Shown here: piece by piece, positions 11,114 to 21,980 of the stretch
Layout of the letters: each line of letters starts with the position of its first letter
How positions within the stretch are numbered: the stretch's first letter is position 1
NCBI GenBank assembly: GCA_028583415.1
Contig: CM053270.1
Coordinates: 62,299,517-62,363,516 of the forward strand
DNA from: Protea cynaroides
Taxonomy: Eukaryota > Streptophyta > Magnoliopsida > Proteales > Proteaceae
Length of the DNA stretch: 64,000 nucleotides
Reading direction: 5' to 3'
Translations under genes and position numbers: made by a program
Notes under the pieces: model-generated
The model's database searches: none
What the model was told of the DNA's origin: nothing
Seen by the model: the letters and a program-made list of their open reading frames with translations, nothing else

Positions 11114-12630
11114 CAAGGGGTGTCAAGTTCTGGATTGCACCGTGTAGCCCTATCAATTATGGACCGAGACTGGCTGGCCCGATTATTAAAAGTGTTAGAT
11201 TTAGGCCCATACCGATTATCAAACAAGCGTTAACAGTGCAAAGGTGTAGTCCGACTAAACCAACATAATGAACCACATATACCTTTAAACCAAACTGAAT
11301 CTTGGTTTAAACCAAACAAATATAACCTAAAGCTAAAAACCTAATACATTAAATCAACTCTTAGTCTCTTTCATTTCTTAAGTCTCGCACTCGTTTTTTC
11401 TATCCTCATCTTTGTCTATATAGGTAATCACAAACCTAATAAGAAATTTTTACAATCCTACAACAAGGAACTTAAATATATAATACATTATGACATAAGT
11501 AATTGTTTGGTATGATTTATAATACTCATTTATATTTAAAATAAATTGATATAATCTAAAATCTATAAATAAGTTAGAAGGTGTTTATCATTATTGTGTC
11601 TAGTGGTATTAAATGATTATTATTCATGGTTTATAATTTATTCTCATAAACGATTTATTATAAATAATTTATAAATATAAATATAAACTATACCAGAGAG
11701 AACCTCGATCCACAACAAGAGAAAAATTACAAATTTAAAAATCGAACATCTCTTTATTTTTATTTACACTTTGGTATGAGTTTGTTATATCGAGTTTACA
11801 GATTGATTAGCCCAATTAGCATAACATCGATTATGGATCAAGACCGACAGGATCGATGAGGGACCAATTAACTAAACGGGTCGTCACGGTTCGGGGTGTT
11901 AAAATGGTGGGAATTGATTAAGCTTGACCAAGAGAGATCGATTAACACTCCTTAAGGGTGTCAACGGGCCGGTCTGGGCCGATTTTGGTCCGGACTGAAT
12001 CGATGTCGGGTTTTATAAACCCAGCCCAAAACATGTCCATTATGAGTTCGGGCCGAGTTCGGGCTGGGTTGGGCTGCGCTAGACACAATAACTATCGGGC
12101 TAGTCCGGTGTCAGTTTGTTATCGGACTGGACTTATTGAGGTGATTTCGGGCTGGTTCGGTCCGGACCGAACTTATCAAGCTTATCGGGCCTATTTTATA
12201 TGTAAGATATATAGCCTATTTTATTATTTCTATCTATAAAATTAGCATCATTCCTTCTATATGTATGTAATTCAGTAAATTGTAACAATTAACATACTTC
12301 AACTATAGATTCATATAATCTTTCGGATCAAGAAGTGAACTATAACAGTGTAATATAATCCATCAAAATTTAAAACTATTAAAATTAAGAAACTGGGCCC
12401 GGATGAACCTTACCGGTGTTCGAGTTAGGTATTATTGGTTTGGGCTAGTTCGGGTTTCTTAACGGGCTTGTCCGGTCTGGTTTCGGTCTGGACTGAAACA
12501 ATGTCGGGCTTTACAAGCTGAGACCAAAACCTGTCCATTAAGGTTCGGTCCAGGCTGGGTTCGGGTTATATCGGGCCGGCTCAATCCGTGCTATCGGGTC
12601 GGGCCCATTTTTGACACCCTTAACACTCCT
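11114..12630 (+). mobile_element. Non-autonomous hAT-like element (GGGTGTC family, copy 2), interrupted
   Basis: Starts CAAGGGGTGTCAAG and shares interior with copy 1 at 8145. Its right end (...AACACTCCT) was split by insertion of the 670-bp element at 11953. Flanks CATCAAAG (11106-11113) and AATCAAAA (12631-12638) agree at 6 of 8 positions, compatible with an aged 8-bp target duplication. Confidence 0.6.
11953..12622 (+). mobile_element. hAT MITE (TAAGGGTGTCAA ends, copy A)
   Basis: Perfect 12-bp terminal inverted repeats TAAGGGTGTCAA, and perfect 8-bp target duplication ACACTCCT (11945-11952 and 12623-12630). The 670-bp interior is rich in GGGCC, GTCGGGC and GGTCCGGACC words and has no coding capacity. 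It is nested in the right tip of the element at 11114. Confidence 0.9.
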
Positions 12631-12907
12631 AATCAAAATTGTTATTGTCATTGCACATTTTTCAAATAAACATATGAAGTGATAGGTCTACGTTCATGAA
12701 AAAATAGGGTAAAAGGGCAAAAAAGTGTGATTGGTGTTATTTTTTTCATCAATTTTGGGTACAAAACCAAGGTTTGATTTTCCTCCTCTTTTTTTATTAT
12801 TTTTAATCCTCATAAACATTTTACAAGTATGTATTAATTTTCAACAAATATTCTACAATTTATTTTGGGAACTGACCTTTTTTTTTTCCCATTAAATGGA
12901 GTTCCTT
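12631..12907. other. Unassigned AT-rich sequence
   Basis: No gene recognised. It may include the outer tip of the inverted-repeat element that follows. Confidence 0.3.
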
Positions 12908-14505
12908 GGGGAGGAGCTCATGGCGACCAAAAGGGCTACATGACATGTAGCACTGGCGGATGGGCGTCGATGTCCATGCATCATCAGAAGGTTTAACTTA
13001 AAAAATCGTCACATTACTCACATATACTAATAGGTGAAAAGTATCGAAAAAAAATGGGAAAAAACCAGTTTTTTATTTTTTTTGGCCAGGAAAAAACTGG
13101 TTGGAGTTATACAGACTTGTGTGCAAAACCGGCAACCCCATCTTGCCCTAACCTCTTCTTCATTCTCTTCCAAATCTCTCTTTTTCTTTCAAGGATGACT
13201 CTTGCTCTTACGTATCTTCTTCAACTCCTTGAGTTCTCCCTCTTCTTCGACCGACTCCTACTACATCTTCCAACGACTTGTAATTGTGCTAAACAATTCT
13301 TTCTGTATAGATATTTGCATTTAGTTTAAGATAGTAAAACAAATGACTTTCTTGAATATTATTGTCAACCTCTGCAAGTCTCCATTTTTATTTTATTATA
13401 ATTATTTTATTAGGGATCCTCTGCATTCTCTGTCTAGCTCTCCTTTTTTGCAACTCTCCTATGGGATCTCTCTGCATTTTCCCATGATCTCTCCTTCTGT
13501 GGGTAATCTACCTACACCGAGTATCCATCCATTTGAGTTGGGGGTTTTAAATTTCATGTTCATATTTAAAGGTTTTACAGTTTAATGTTAAAAGTTTAAG
13601 GCAACATGAGAAGAAGAGATATAAGGGTATCAAATCAAGGCCCGGCCCGTAGCACGGACCAAGTTGGCCCGATATAACCTGAACTCAACTCGGATCAAGT
13701 CATTAATGGACAAGTTTCGGTCTAGACTTGTAAACCCCGACACCATTTCAGCCTGGACTGAAATCGGATCAGATCGGCCCGTCCTGTTAAGAAGCCCAAG
13801 CTAGCCTGAACCGATAATACCTAACCCAAACACCGTTATGAAGCCCGAGTTAACACGAATCGATTCTTTTTACTACTCAAATAATAACCAATTGATCAAT
13901 GATCTAACAATTATAACCAGGTAAATGCAATCCATTATCCTTGCTCAGATGCCCTTACAATCAATCAAAACTCAACCGCTTACAATTGTATTAAATATGA
14001 ACAAAAAAGCATCACAAAAATAATATTGTCATGCGAAAATAGCTACATGCGAAGGCAGCCTGGTAAACCCAGCTCGGACCTAGTTGGCCCGAAATTGGCC
14101 TGATAAGCCCAGTTCGATAACAACCCGACACCAAACAAGCCCGTTATTTATTGTGTCCAGCATAGCCCACCTTAGCCCGAACCCTTAATGACATGTTTGG
14201 TATGGTCTTGTAAAGCCCGACACCATTTTAGCTTGGACCGAAATTGGACTGAAACCGGACCAACTCATTAACACCCTTAAAGATATATTTAATATTTGCC
14301 AGCGAGGAAGGAGATAGTTGAAGAACAAGAAAACAACCAGAGAGGAATAAAGATGGAGAAACTCTCGTTCCGTTTTTTTTATCTTGGTACTTTTTCACCT
14401 ACTCAGTATATGTGGATGATTTTTTAATTTAAACCATCGGATGCATAGACATCCACATGGCGTCCAATGGCTTTATTTTACATGTCATGTCGAGCTCATT
14501 CCAGT
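12908..14505 (+). mobile_element. Long terminal inverted repeat element, interrupted
   Basis: A left arm at about 12908-13045 (GAGCTCATGGCG, ACATGACATGTA, GATGTCCATGCATC, CACATATACTAATAGGTG) has an inverted counterpart at about 14384-14505. Between the arms lie an AT-rich interior with unrecognised open frames (13054-13585) and the nested hAT MITE copy B. The arm length suggests a Mutator-like or foldback element. Exact tips and target duplication were not resolved. Confidence 0.55.
13622..14279 (-). mobile_element. hAT MITE (TAAGGGTGTCAA family, copy B)
   Basis: Left end TAAGGGTATCAAAT, right end in reverse complement TAAGGGTGTTAATG. Flanks AAGAGATA (13614-13621) and AAGATATA (14280-14287) match at 7 of 8 positions. 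The interior is homologous to copy A at 11953 but in opposite orientation. No coding capacity. Confidence 0.8.
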
Positions 14506-14748
14506 TCGTTATGGTCTTGTGCACCTATGAGAGAAAGTTGTAAAGTTTGAAAGCATGGATTTAGTTCACAATATTGGGGTATTGGAATGAGTATCAGTAT
14601 TGAATTTGAATATGGGTATTGATCAGTATCGGTCATATGCTAATGTGACATAACTTTTTTGTATCAGTCAAGTATTGGTCAGTATGGGCCACGTGTCGGC
14701 CAAAATTGATTCTTATTGTCTATGTGTCATCCATATCGGCCAATATCA
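14506..14748. repeat. Degenerate GTATCGGTC-type repeat, copia target site
   Basis: Sequence built from variants of TATTGGTCAGTATCGGTC and ATATCGGCCAATATC. Similar words (CGATACAAATCGACCAATACC) resume at 35207 after the copia element, so the copia inserted into this repeat. The 5-bp target duplication TATCA ends here (14744-14748). Confidence 0.5.
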
Positions 14749-15064
14749 GCCTGTATCTGATCAGGATATGATTTTAGCCGAATTGACAACTCCACCAAAT
14801 ATGTGCATAACCTCTTTAGCAAAATAGAAATTGTCTCCACGTGTTATGTGCACGAGATCTCCAACAAACCAAATACTACATGTGATGCAATCTCCATAAA
14901 GCACTGATTGTATGTATTAAGTCTCCTAATGAAAACAACTATTTGATGTAAACTGTGTTCCTTCAAGATAGGAAACAGTTGTAACCAGTTATCATTATAA
15001 ATACAAACACCATCTATGCCCGAATTATCGAGCATGTGTTAATCACGTTTCTCTCTTCCTTATG
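14749..15064 (+). repeat. Copia 5' LTR
   Basis: About 315 bp, aligned with the 3' LTR at 34896-35201 through shared blocks such as ATGTGCATAACCTCTT, TCTCCACGTGTTATGTGCA, GAGATCTCCAACAAACCAAA and AACCAGTTATCATTATAAAT. The two LTRs differ at many positions, so the insertion is old. The first bases are degenerate (GCCTGTATC against TGATAACGTATC). Confidence 0.85.
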
Positions 15065-15077
15065 TGGTATCAGATCC
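15065..15077 (+). other. Copia primer binding site
   Basis: TGGTATCAGATCC directly after the 5' LTR, complementary to the 3' end of initiator methionine tRNA as in most plant copia elements. Confidence 0.8.
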
Positions 15078-15109
15078 TCTCCCTTGAATCTCAATTTTTT
15101 TTTTCTCTC

Positions 15110-16512
15110 ATGGCGTCTTCTACCTCTACCACTACTATATTGTCTCCCTTCTCTTTTGGGGGCAATGTATCTCATATCCTTAACATTAAACTAGACCAAA
15201 ATAATTACCTTCTTTGGCTTGCCCAATTTTTACCACTATTTCGCCTTTATAGATACATGGGATATGTCAATGACACTCTCAAATGCCTAGCTGCTACAAC
15301 TTTGTCTGCTTCCTCCACAACTATGGCATCTACACCAACTACTTCCAATTCGGTCGATTAAGCATATGTTGACTGCCAAAGACAAGATCAGCTCATCCTC
15401 AGTTGTCTTATCCCCACCCTGACAGAACAGGTATTCTCCTTAATCGTTGGGTTAGATACTTCTGCTGCTGTCTAGACTATGCTTGAGAGACATTTTGCTT
15501 TCACTCTCAAGCAAGGATCATGCAATTATAATTTCAACTCCGTTCCCTTAAGAAAGGGACCCTGTCTTTAGCTGATTATGTGCAGAAAGCTAAGACTATT
15601 GTTGATCATTTGTCAACTGTAGCTAAACCAGTACCTGGTAATCAACTTGTGTTAAGTATTCTAAGTGACTTAGACCCTGAATATAATAGATTTGTGACAA
15701 GCATTACATCCCATCTGGAACCTATCTCACTAGACGATTTTTTTGGTATTTTGTACAACCAAGATCCAAAGCAGAACACCTGAGGTACCCCTCTCGACTC
15801 CCTCTATGCATGTTGCCACCAAAACCTCTTCTGATAATATGCCTTTTAGAGGCCGCGGTAGGGGCCATGGCCGTGGACGTTTCAATCATGATCATTATGA
15901 ACATAGATCAAAGATTACATGTCAGGTGTGTAATCGTACTGCCCACTCAACCATGCAATGCTATCAAATGTTCAATCCTCACTTTACTCCATCTCTGGCA
16001 CCCACAACAACGTATGCATCACCATCGCCTATTGGCATTGACAATTGTTGGAATCTTGATTCAAGGGATACTCACCACTTAACATCTGAAATAGCTAATC
16101 TCTCCACTTCATCATACACGAGGAACAATCACGTTTAAATTGCCAATGGCTCAGGTTTGAAAATCACCCATACAGGTTCATCTACTTTTAATACTCCTTC
16201 TAGCTCTTTCCGGTTAAATCAAATTTATTCAGTTCATCGCATTCAAAAAAATTTGTTATCTGTTTCTCAATTCACTAAAGATAACAACTGTTATTTTGAA
16301 TTTCATCTGTCTTTTTGTTGTGTCAATGATCACTTCTCGAGGAACCTCCTTTTCAAATGCCAAAACAAGAATGGGCTTTATTGCATTCATGGTGCATTTC
16401 TTCATCCACTTCGCATTCCTCATGGGTTCGAAAATCGATCTCCTCTTTAGTCCCTTCATCAGCGTACTTTGGAGAACGTGTCTCCAAAATGATTTGGCAT
16501 GAACAATTTGGG
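15110..16512 (+). pseudogene. Copia gag-protease-preintegrase remnant
   Basis: Starts MASSTSTTTILSPFSF, then NIKLDQNNYLLWLAQFLP, the N-terminal pattern of copia gag (KLD..NYL.W). A nucleic-acid-binding knuckle C-x2-C-x4-H-x4-C (CQVCNRTAHSTMQC) lies at about 15922-15963. The protease active site is degenerate: DSRD replaces D-S/T-G-A (about 16059). The pre-integrase segment (IYSVHRIQKNLLSVSQFTKD, then NKNGLYCIH) runs to WHEQFG, where U1 has inserted. Several in-frame stops and frame changes interrupt it. Confidence 0.85.
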
Positions 16513-16799
16513 TGTCACACCCCAATTCCGATTGAACCAGAAGTGTGAGTGAACCGTCACTGAACCAACAGTTCACACTAGGATCTCAATAAGATCGTGT
16601 CCATTCATACAAATCATTGCACATAACCTTAATCAGAATATAATTAAATACAACGAAAGTCTTAAATTAAATGAACTGAGTATTCTATTGATAATTTAAA
16701 TAAATTATCCAATTATTCAAAACACCAAAACATAAATAATTATCCTTACATCATTTATAAATCCAACTGAAAATAAATAAAATAAACAAATCAAATATC

Positions 16800-16921
16800 C
16801 TAGAGGTACACGCAGAAAGGGCACTCGCATGAAGCGTCATGCTCATCCTCCCCTGCTTGCACTTCTAGGGCGGCAACTCTTTCATATACTGGAGCATACA
16901 CGTAGTCCTCGACAGTGTAAC
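16800..16921 (-). CDS. LTR-encoded peptide, terminal exon (U1)
   Basis: After a GATGCAG acceptor, reads GYTVEDYVYAPVYERVAALE and then VQAGEDEHDASCECPFCVYL followed by TAG. It has the same length as every other stack copy. The upstream 60-nt exon of U1 has acquired a stop, so this copy is probably dead. Confidence 0.5.
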
Positions 16922-17301
16922 CTGCATCAACATATAAAAAAAACATGTATATATACAAAAGTGAGCTCACAATTTATCTCAGTAAGACAATTAGACAATA
17001 CAACACACATCATGCATGAATAATGTCACACCCCAATTCCAGCTAAACCAAAAGTGTGAGTGAACCGTCACTGAACCAATGATTCACACCAGGATCTCAA
17101 TAAGACCGTGTCCACTCATACAAACCATTGCACATAATCATAATATAATAAAATACAACAGAAGTCTTAAATTAAATTAACTGAGTGCTACTATTGATAA
17201 ATAAATTATCAAGTTATTCAAAAATATCAAAATGTAAATAAATATCTTTACATCCCAATTACAAATCCAACTAAAAATAAATAAGAAACAAAACCAACAT
17301 C

Positions 17302-18228
17302 CTAGAGGTACACGCAGAAAGGGCACTCGCATAAAGCGCCATGCTCATCCTCCCCTGCTTGCACTTCCAAAGCAGCAACACCTCGATATACTGGAGCGTC
17401 AATGTAATCCTCTACAGTATAACCTGCATCAACATCTAAAAACATGTATATATAAAAGGGTGAGCTCACAACTTAGCTCAGTAAGACAATCAGACAATGC
17501 AACAAACACATGCATAAGTAACATTCACATTATGGTCTGATTTTAAGTTTGCAATTGTGCTATAGAAAGGATTGGCGGCCACCGCACCTTTATACACGAG
17601 TGTGTGAAGCCGCCCAATGGATCAAACACCACTGTCGTCCCACATGCACTCCCCATGGAATAGAGATAGAGCTAAAGCGTTCTGATCAAACACCGCCAAC
17701 ACTTCCCCTAATACCCTACCCATACCAACACGTAAGCCCCTATTGGCGAGGGCTTGCAAACTGGGCTCGCAACTAACCAATCCTATATGTCATCACAGTA
17801 GGCCCTATCCCAGCACAACTCCCTATGGCATAGAGATAGAGCTAGAGTATAGTGGCCAGGCCGGAGACCATAGTGCCACTTCCTCCCCCTGATACCCTAT
17901 CTGCACCAAGCATGCTAAGATAAAAACGATACGAAAAGGTGCTAGTGTGAATGATCCCAGACCCCAGGCCCTTCCCATTCCATACACCACCGAAAATAAT
18001 CACATGCCTAATAGTCACATCCTAGCATAGCAAGTATGCATGAACAATAATAATAACTGAAAGTAAAGATGACATGCAAGTATGCACAAACACCATTCCA
18101 CAGAATCATAATTATTAACAACGTTTTACTGTTATTAAGTTATTAGGGTTTAGGTCCGATTCCCTTACCTGACGCTTGATTGATAGCTTGCTCCGCGTCA
18201 CAGAATCCAAACCCGCTATCACAAGGTC
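17302..18228 (-). CDS. LTR-encoded spliced peptide, exons 2-3 (U2)
   Basis: No known family recognised. Exon 2 (18169-18228) and exon 3 (17302-17423) join through a G|GT codon. The joined frame gives PCDSGFGFCDAEQAINQAS then GYTVEDYIDAPVYRGVAALE then VQAGEDEHGALCECPFCVYL and stop, with no interruption. Seen in the sequence: open frame, TAG acceptor before exon 2, GTAAGG donor after it, GATGCAG acceptor before exon 3. Features are an acidic middle and the C-terminal C-x-C-x2-C-x-Y motif, which suggests metal binding or disulfides. Exon 1 is not open in this frame (TGA near its end) and no ATG is conserved, so where translation begins is unknown. The reading is inferred; expression is not shown. 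Confidence 0.5.
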
Positions 18229-18896
18229 CTACACGATGTTAGGGTTGAACTAGAATAGTTTTTCTTAGGGTTTACTTTGGTCGGAAAACCAACTGGGTCA
18301 AAACACTCCTTACAGTGCAGACCGGTCGTAGTACCGATTGCGGGTACTGATCGCGGTACTGTGGGGAAAGGTGTGACTTGTATGGTCAACCGGTCCCCAC
18401 AAACCAGTCTCCGAGAGATACCGGTCACAGGTACCGGTTGCATAGGGTGCGACCGGTATGTCTCCAAAAGACCATGCACCCAGTTCTCGCCTTCCGTCGG
18501 TCACCCCCTATTGATTCTAGGATTTCTCCTATACATTATAGGTCTGAGCAATGAGTTAGATTTGTTTCAACTCCAATCAAGTCCTAGTTTCGATGATCTT
18601 CATCCTAGAACTTGAATATAGGGTTTACCGACTATATTAGGGTTTGACGGCAAATTCTGGTTTAGATTAATACCTCGCCTTGCATGGTATTGATCCATTC
18701 AGGACTAACCTTCTAGAACGCTTAACGTAGAGGAAGGTTTAAGCACTTACCGTTGGTTCACAGTAGAGTGTTCTTCGTCCAACGGCGACGGCGGCTCCTC
18801 CCTCTCCTTCCTTAGCTCCTTCTCCTTCTTCGATCTCTTTCTCCTCTTTAGGGTTTGTGAGGATCAATGAAATAGATAGTAAGGAGGTTTAGGGGT

Positions 18897-18906
18897 CCTT
18901 ATATAG
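18897..18906 (-). promoter_or_regulatory. TATA box of the U2 LTR promoter
   Basis: CTATATAAGG on the minus strand, followed downstream by a leader that ends in a GTAAGT donor. Equivalent boxes occur in other copies, for example CCTATATAAA at 34021-34030 in U4 and CTATTTAAGCC near 28211-28221 in U5. Confidence 0.65.
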
Positions 18907-20838
18907 ACTAGAGTTGAGTTTAGGAAGCCCCCCTAACATTAGGAAAGTCCTTTGGTTTGAAATTTGGATAGTGGGACCCTCAGAGATCCGTTTTCTGGAT
19001 CTAAGTGGTTTACCTGCGCAGGCATACCGGTCGACCAGTACCATCGACCGGTATGAAAAATATCATTTTAGGTCTGGTCCGTTTTCATACCTGGTTGTCA
19101 TCCGCTCGTCCCGTCTGACCTGTGATGATTGGAAGACCTGTTACGACATGAATTAAAGGTTTTTATCGTGTTCATGGAGTGCGGGTCTTACAAGTAACAT
19201 TTACATTATGGTCTGGTTTTAAGTTTGCAATGTGCTATAGAAAGGATTGGAGGCCACCGCACCTCTACACATGAGTGTGTGGATCCGCCAATGGATCAAA
19301 CACCATTGTCGTCCCACATGCACCGACCATGGAATAGAAATATAGCTAAAATGTTCGGATCAAACACCGCCAACACTTCCCCTGATGCCCAACCCATACC
19401 AACACGTAAGCCCCTATTGGCGAGGGTTTGCAAACTGGGCTCGCAACTAACCAATCCTATATGTCATCACAGTAGGCCCTATCCCTGCGCAACTCCCTAC
19501 GGCATAGAGATAGGGCTAGAGTCTAGTGGCCAGGTCGGAGACCATAGTGCCTCTTCCTCCCCTTGATACCCTACCCGCACCAAGCATGATAAGACAAAAG
19601 CGATACGAAAAGGTGCTAGTGTGAGGAATGATCCCAGACCCCAGGCCATTTCCATTCCGCACACCAACAAAAACAATCACATGCCTAACAATCACATCTT
19701 AGTATAGCAAGTATGCATGAACAATATAATAATTGAAAGTAAAGATAACATGCAAGTATGCACAAACACCATTCCGCAGAATCATAATTACTAACAACGT
19801 GTTACTGTTATTAAGTTATTAGAGTTTAGGTCCGATTCCCTTACCTGACGCTTAATTGCTAGCTTGCTCCGCATCACTGAATCCAAACTTGTTAACACAG
19901 GGTCCTACACGATGTTAAGTTGAATTAGAATTAGTTTCTTACGATTTACATTGGTGGAAAACCAACTGGTATTGAAAACACCCTCACAGTGCATACCGAT
20001 CGCAGCACTGTGGGGCAAGACGCGACCGGTATGGTCGACCGGTACCCCATTGACCAGTCCCCGAGAGGTACCGATCGTAGTACTGGTCGCATATGATGCG
20101 ACCGGTATGCCTCCGGAAGACCACCAATCTTGGTGTTCGACTTCCGTCAGTCACCCATTATTGGTTATAGGGTTTCTCCTATGCATTCTAGGCCTGAGCA
20201 ACGAGTTAGAGTTGTTTCATGTCCCATTTAAGTCCTAGTTTCGATGATCCTCAACCTAGAATGCGAATCTATGGTTCATTAACTGTATTAGGGTTTGACG
20301 GAAAATTTAAGGGTTTTAGATTAATACCTCGCCTTGGATGGTATTGATCAATTCACGATTAATCATCTATAATGCTTAACTTAGTGGGAAGTTCAAGCAT
20401 TTACCGTTGGTTCGCAACTATGGTGTTCTTCGTCCAACGGCAGCTCCTTTCTCACCTTTCTTAGCTCCTTCTCCTTCTTCGATCTCTTTCTCCTCTCTAT
20501 TGTTTGTGATAAGCAAATCAAAGAGTTCTAAGGAGGTTTAAGAGTCATTTAATAGACTAAGATAAAGTTTAGAAAGTTTTCCTACGTTAGGAAAGTCCCT
20601 AGGCTCGAGATTTGGAAAGCAGGACCCGCAGAGATCCGTTTTTTGATCTAACCAGTCTGCCCGCACAGACATATCGGTCGACCGGTACCATAGACCGCTA
20701 TGAAAAATATCATACTTTTAGGTCCGTTTTCGTACCTGATTGTCATCCGCTCGTCCCGTCTAGCCCGGTGATGATTAGAAGACCTGTTACGACATGAATT
20801 AAAGGTTTAGATCGAGTTCATGGAGTGCGGGTTTTACA

Positions 20839-21573
20839 TTAGGTATCCAGCCCAACCGATGGTGTCTTCCATTTTAAATAAACATAGTTTGCCAGTTTTA
20901 GCTTCGTCTCCTTTTAAATTATGTGATTCCTGTCAATTAGGGAAATCACATCGTTTACCTTATTCTTCTAGACGTTTTTTATGTACTCTACCATTGGATT
21001 TAATTTACTATGACTTGTGGAGACCCTCTCCCGTTTTAACTTCATATGGTTTTCAATATTATCTCTCACTTGTGGATGATTTTAGTCATTATACATGGAT
21101 CTTCTCTCTATAAGCCAAATCTAGTGCTCTCAATATCTTCAAAACTTTTAAAGCACGGGTTGAAAATCATTTCCCAAAAAATAATTGAATGTCTTTAATC
21201 AGATGGGGGTGGTGAATTCCTCAATTTTAAGGGTTACGTAGAATCAAATGGAATTATGCATAGATTTTCCTGTCCACGTACACAGGAACATAATGGCTGC
21301 GTGGAAAGAAAACATTGTCATATTGTTGACTCAGGCATTACTATGATGGCTCATGCTTCTGTCCCATAAAAATATTGCGATCATGCTTTTACTACTGCAG
21401 TTTATACTTATTGAACCGTATGCCATCCAGTGCTTCCTCCAATGTCTCTCTTTATGAGATGCTCTTTAAAAGATCACCGAATTACACCTTTCTGAGGGTA
21501 TTTGGATCTGCCTGTTATCCATGGCTTAGGCCTTATCAAGCTCATAAATAAGACACAGGTTCAAAACATGTGT
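20839..21573 (+). pseudogene. Copia integrase remnant
   Basis: Resumes the copia frame after U1. The zinc-binding part reads MVSSILNKHSLPVLASSPFK then CDSCQLGKSHRLPY. The catalytic core follows: LIYYDLWRPSPV with the first aspartate, SLVDDFSHYTWIF, later GGGEF and QEHNGCVERKH with the catalytic glutamate, and the downstream FGSACYPWLRPY block. Stops and frameshifts after 21110 show that it is dead. U3 has inserted within the CVFLGYS block, which resumes at 31455. Confidence 0.85.
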
Positions 21574-21858
21574 TGTCACACCCCAATTTCGGCTGAACTA
21601 GAAGGGTGAGTGAACCTTCACTGAACCAACGACTCACACCAGGATCTCAATAAGACCGTGTCCACTCATACAAACCATTACACATAATTACAATCAGAAT
21701 ATAATAAATACAACGGAAGTCTTAAATAAAATGAACTGAGTAATCTATTGATAAATTTATATAAATATTCAATTATTTAAATTCCCAAAACTTAAGTAAA
21801 TATCTTTACATCACTGTATTTTCAACCAAAAAATAACTGAAATAAATAAAATCAAATC

Positions 21859-21980
21859 CTAAAGGTACACGCAGAAAGGGCACTCGCATGAAGCGTCATG
21901 CTTGTCCTCTCCTGCTTGCACATCCAAAGCAGCAACACCTCCATACGTCTGAGAGTTCATGTAATCCTCCACCATGTAAC
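21859..21980 (-). CDS. LTR-encoded peptide, terminal exon (U3)
   Basis: 122 nt, open, reads GYMVEDYMNSQTYGGVAALD then VQAGEDKHDASCECPFCVYL and TAG. The matching exon 2 has lost its 3' half and donor, so this copy is not expected to be spliced normally. Confidence 0.45.

Larger units (their letters stand above)
17024..19192 (-). mobile_element. Solo LTR U2 (reference copy, 2169 bp)
   Basis: Inserted in U1; flanks AATAA (17019-17023) and AGTAA (19193-19197). Minus-strand layout from the right: LTR start TGTAAGACCCGCACTCC; ACCGGT cluster 19026-19056; TATA box CTATATAAGG at 18897-18906; purine-rich leader exon ending at 18751 with donor GTAAGTGC; second ACCGGT cluster 18317-18460 in intron 1; exon 2 18169-18228 bounded by TAG and GTAAGG; intron 2; exon 3 17302-17423; about 280 nt of 3' tail; LTR end GGGGTGTGACA. 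Such long LTRs occur in Ty3/gypsy elements. The polymerase tail next to the U6 LTR end suggests that assignment. Confidence 0.88.
16513..20838 (-). mobile_element. Solo LTR U1 (contains U2)
   Basis: Begins TGTCACACCCCAATTCCG and ends GTGCGGGTTTTACA on the + strand; on the minus strand it is a TG...CA LTR. Flanks TTGGG (16508-16512) and TTAGG (20839-20843) differ at one of five bases. Without U2 it is about 2157 bp. Peptide exons on the minus strand: exon 2 at 19845-19904 (60 nt, one in-frame stop) and exon 3 at 16800-16921 (122 nt, open). No internal retroelement sequence is left, so it is a solo LTR. Confidence 0.85.

Noticed and set aside
15722..15904. Antisense frame in copia gag
   Set aside because: Shadow of the zinc-knuckle coding region on the + strand.
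18277..18615. Open frame of 112 codons within U2
   Set aside because: It lies in intron 1 of the predicted LTR transcript and on the opposite strand; it is created by the ACCGGT repeat words and is not conserved among copies.
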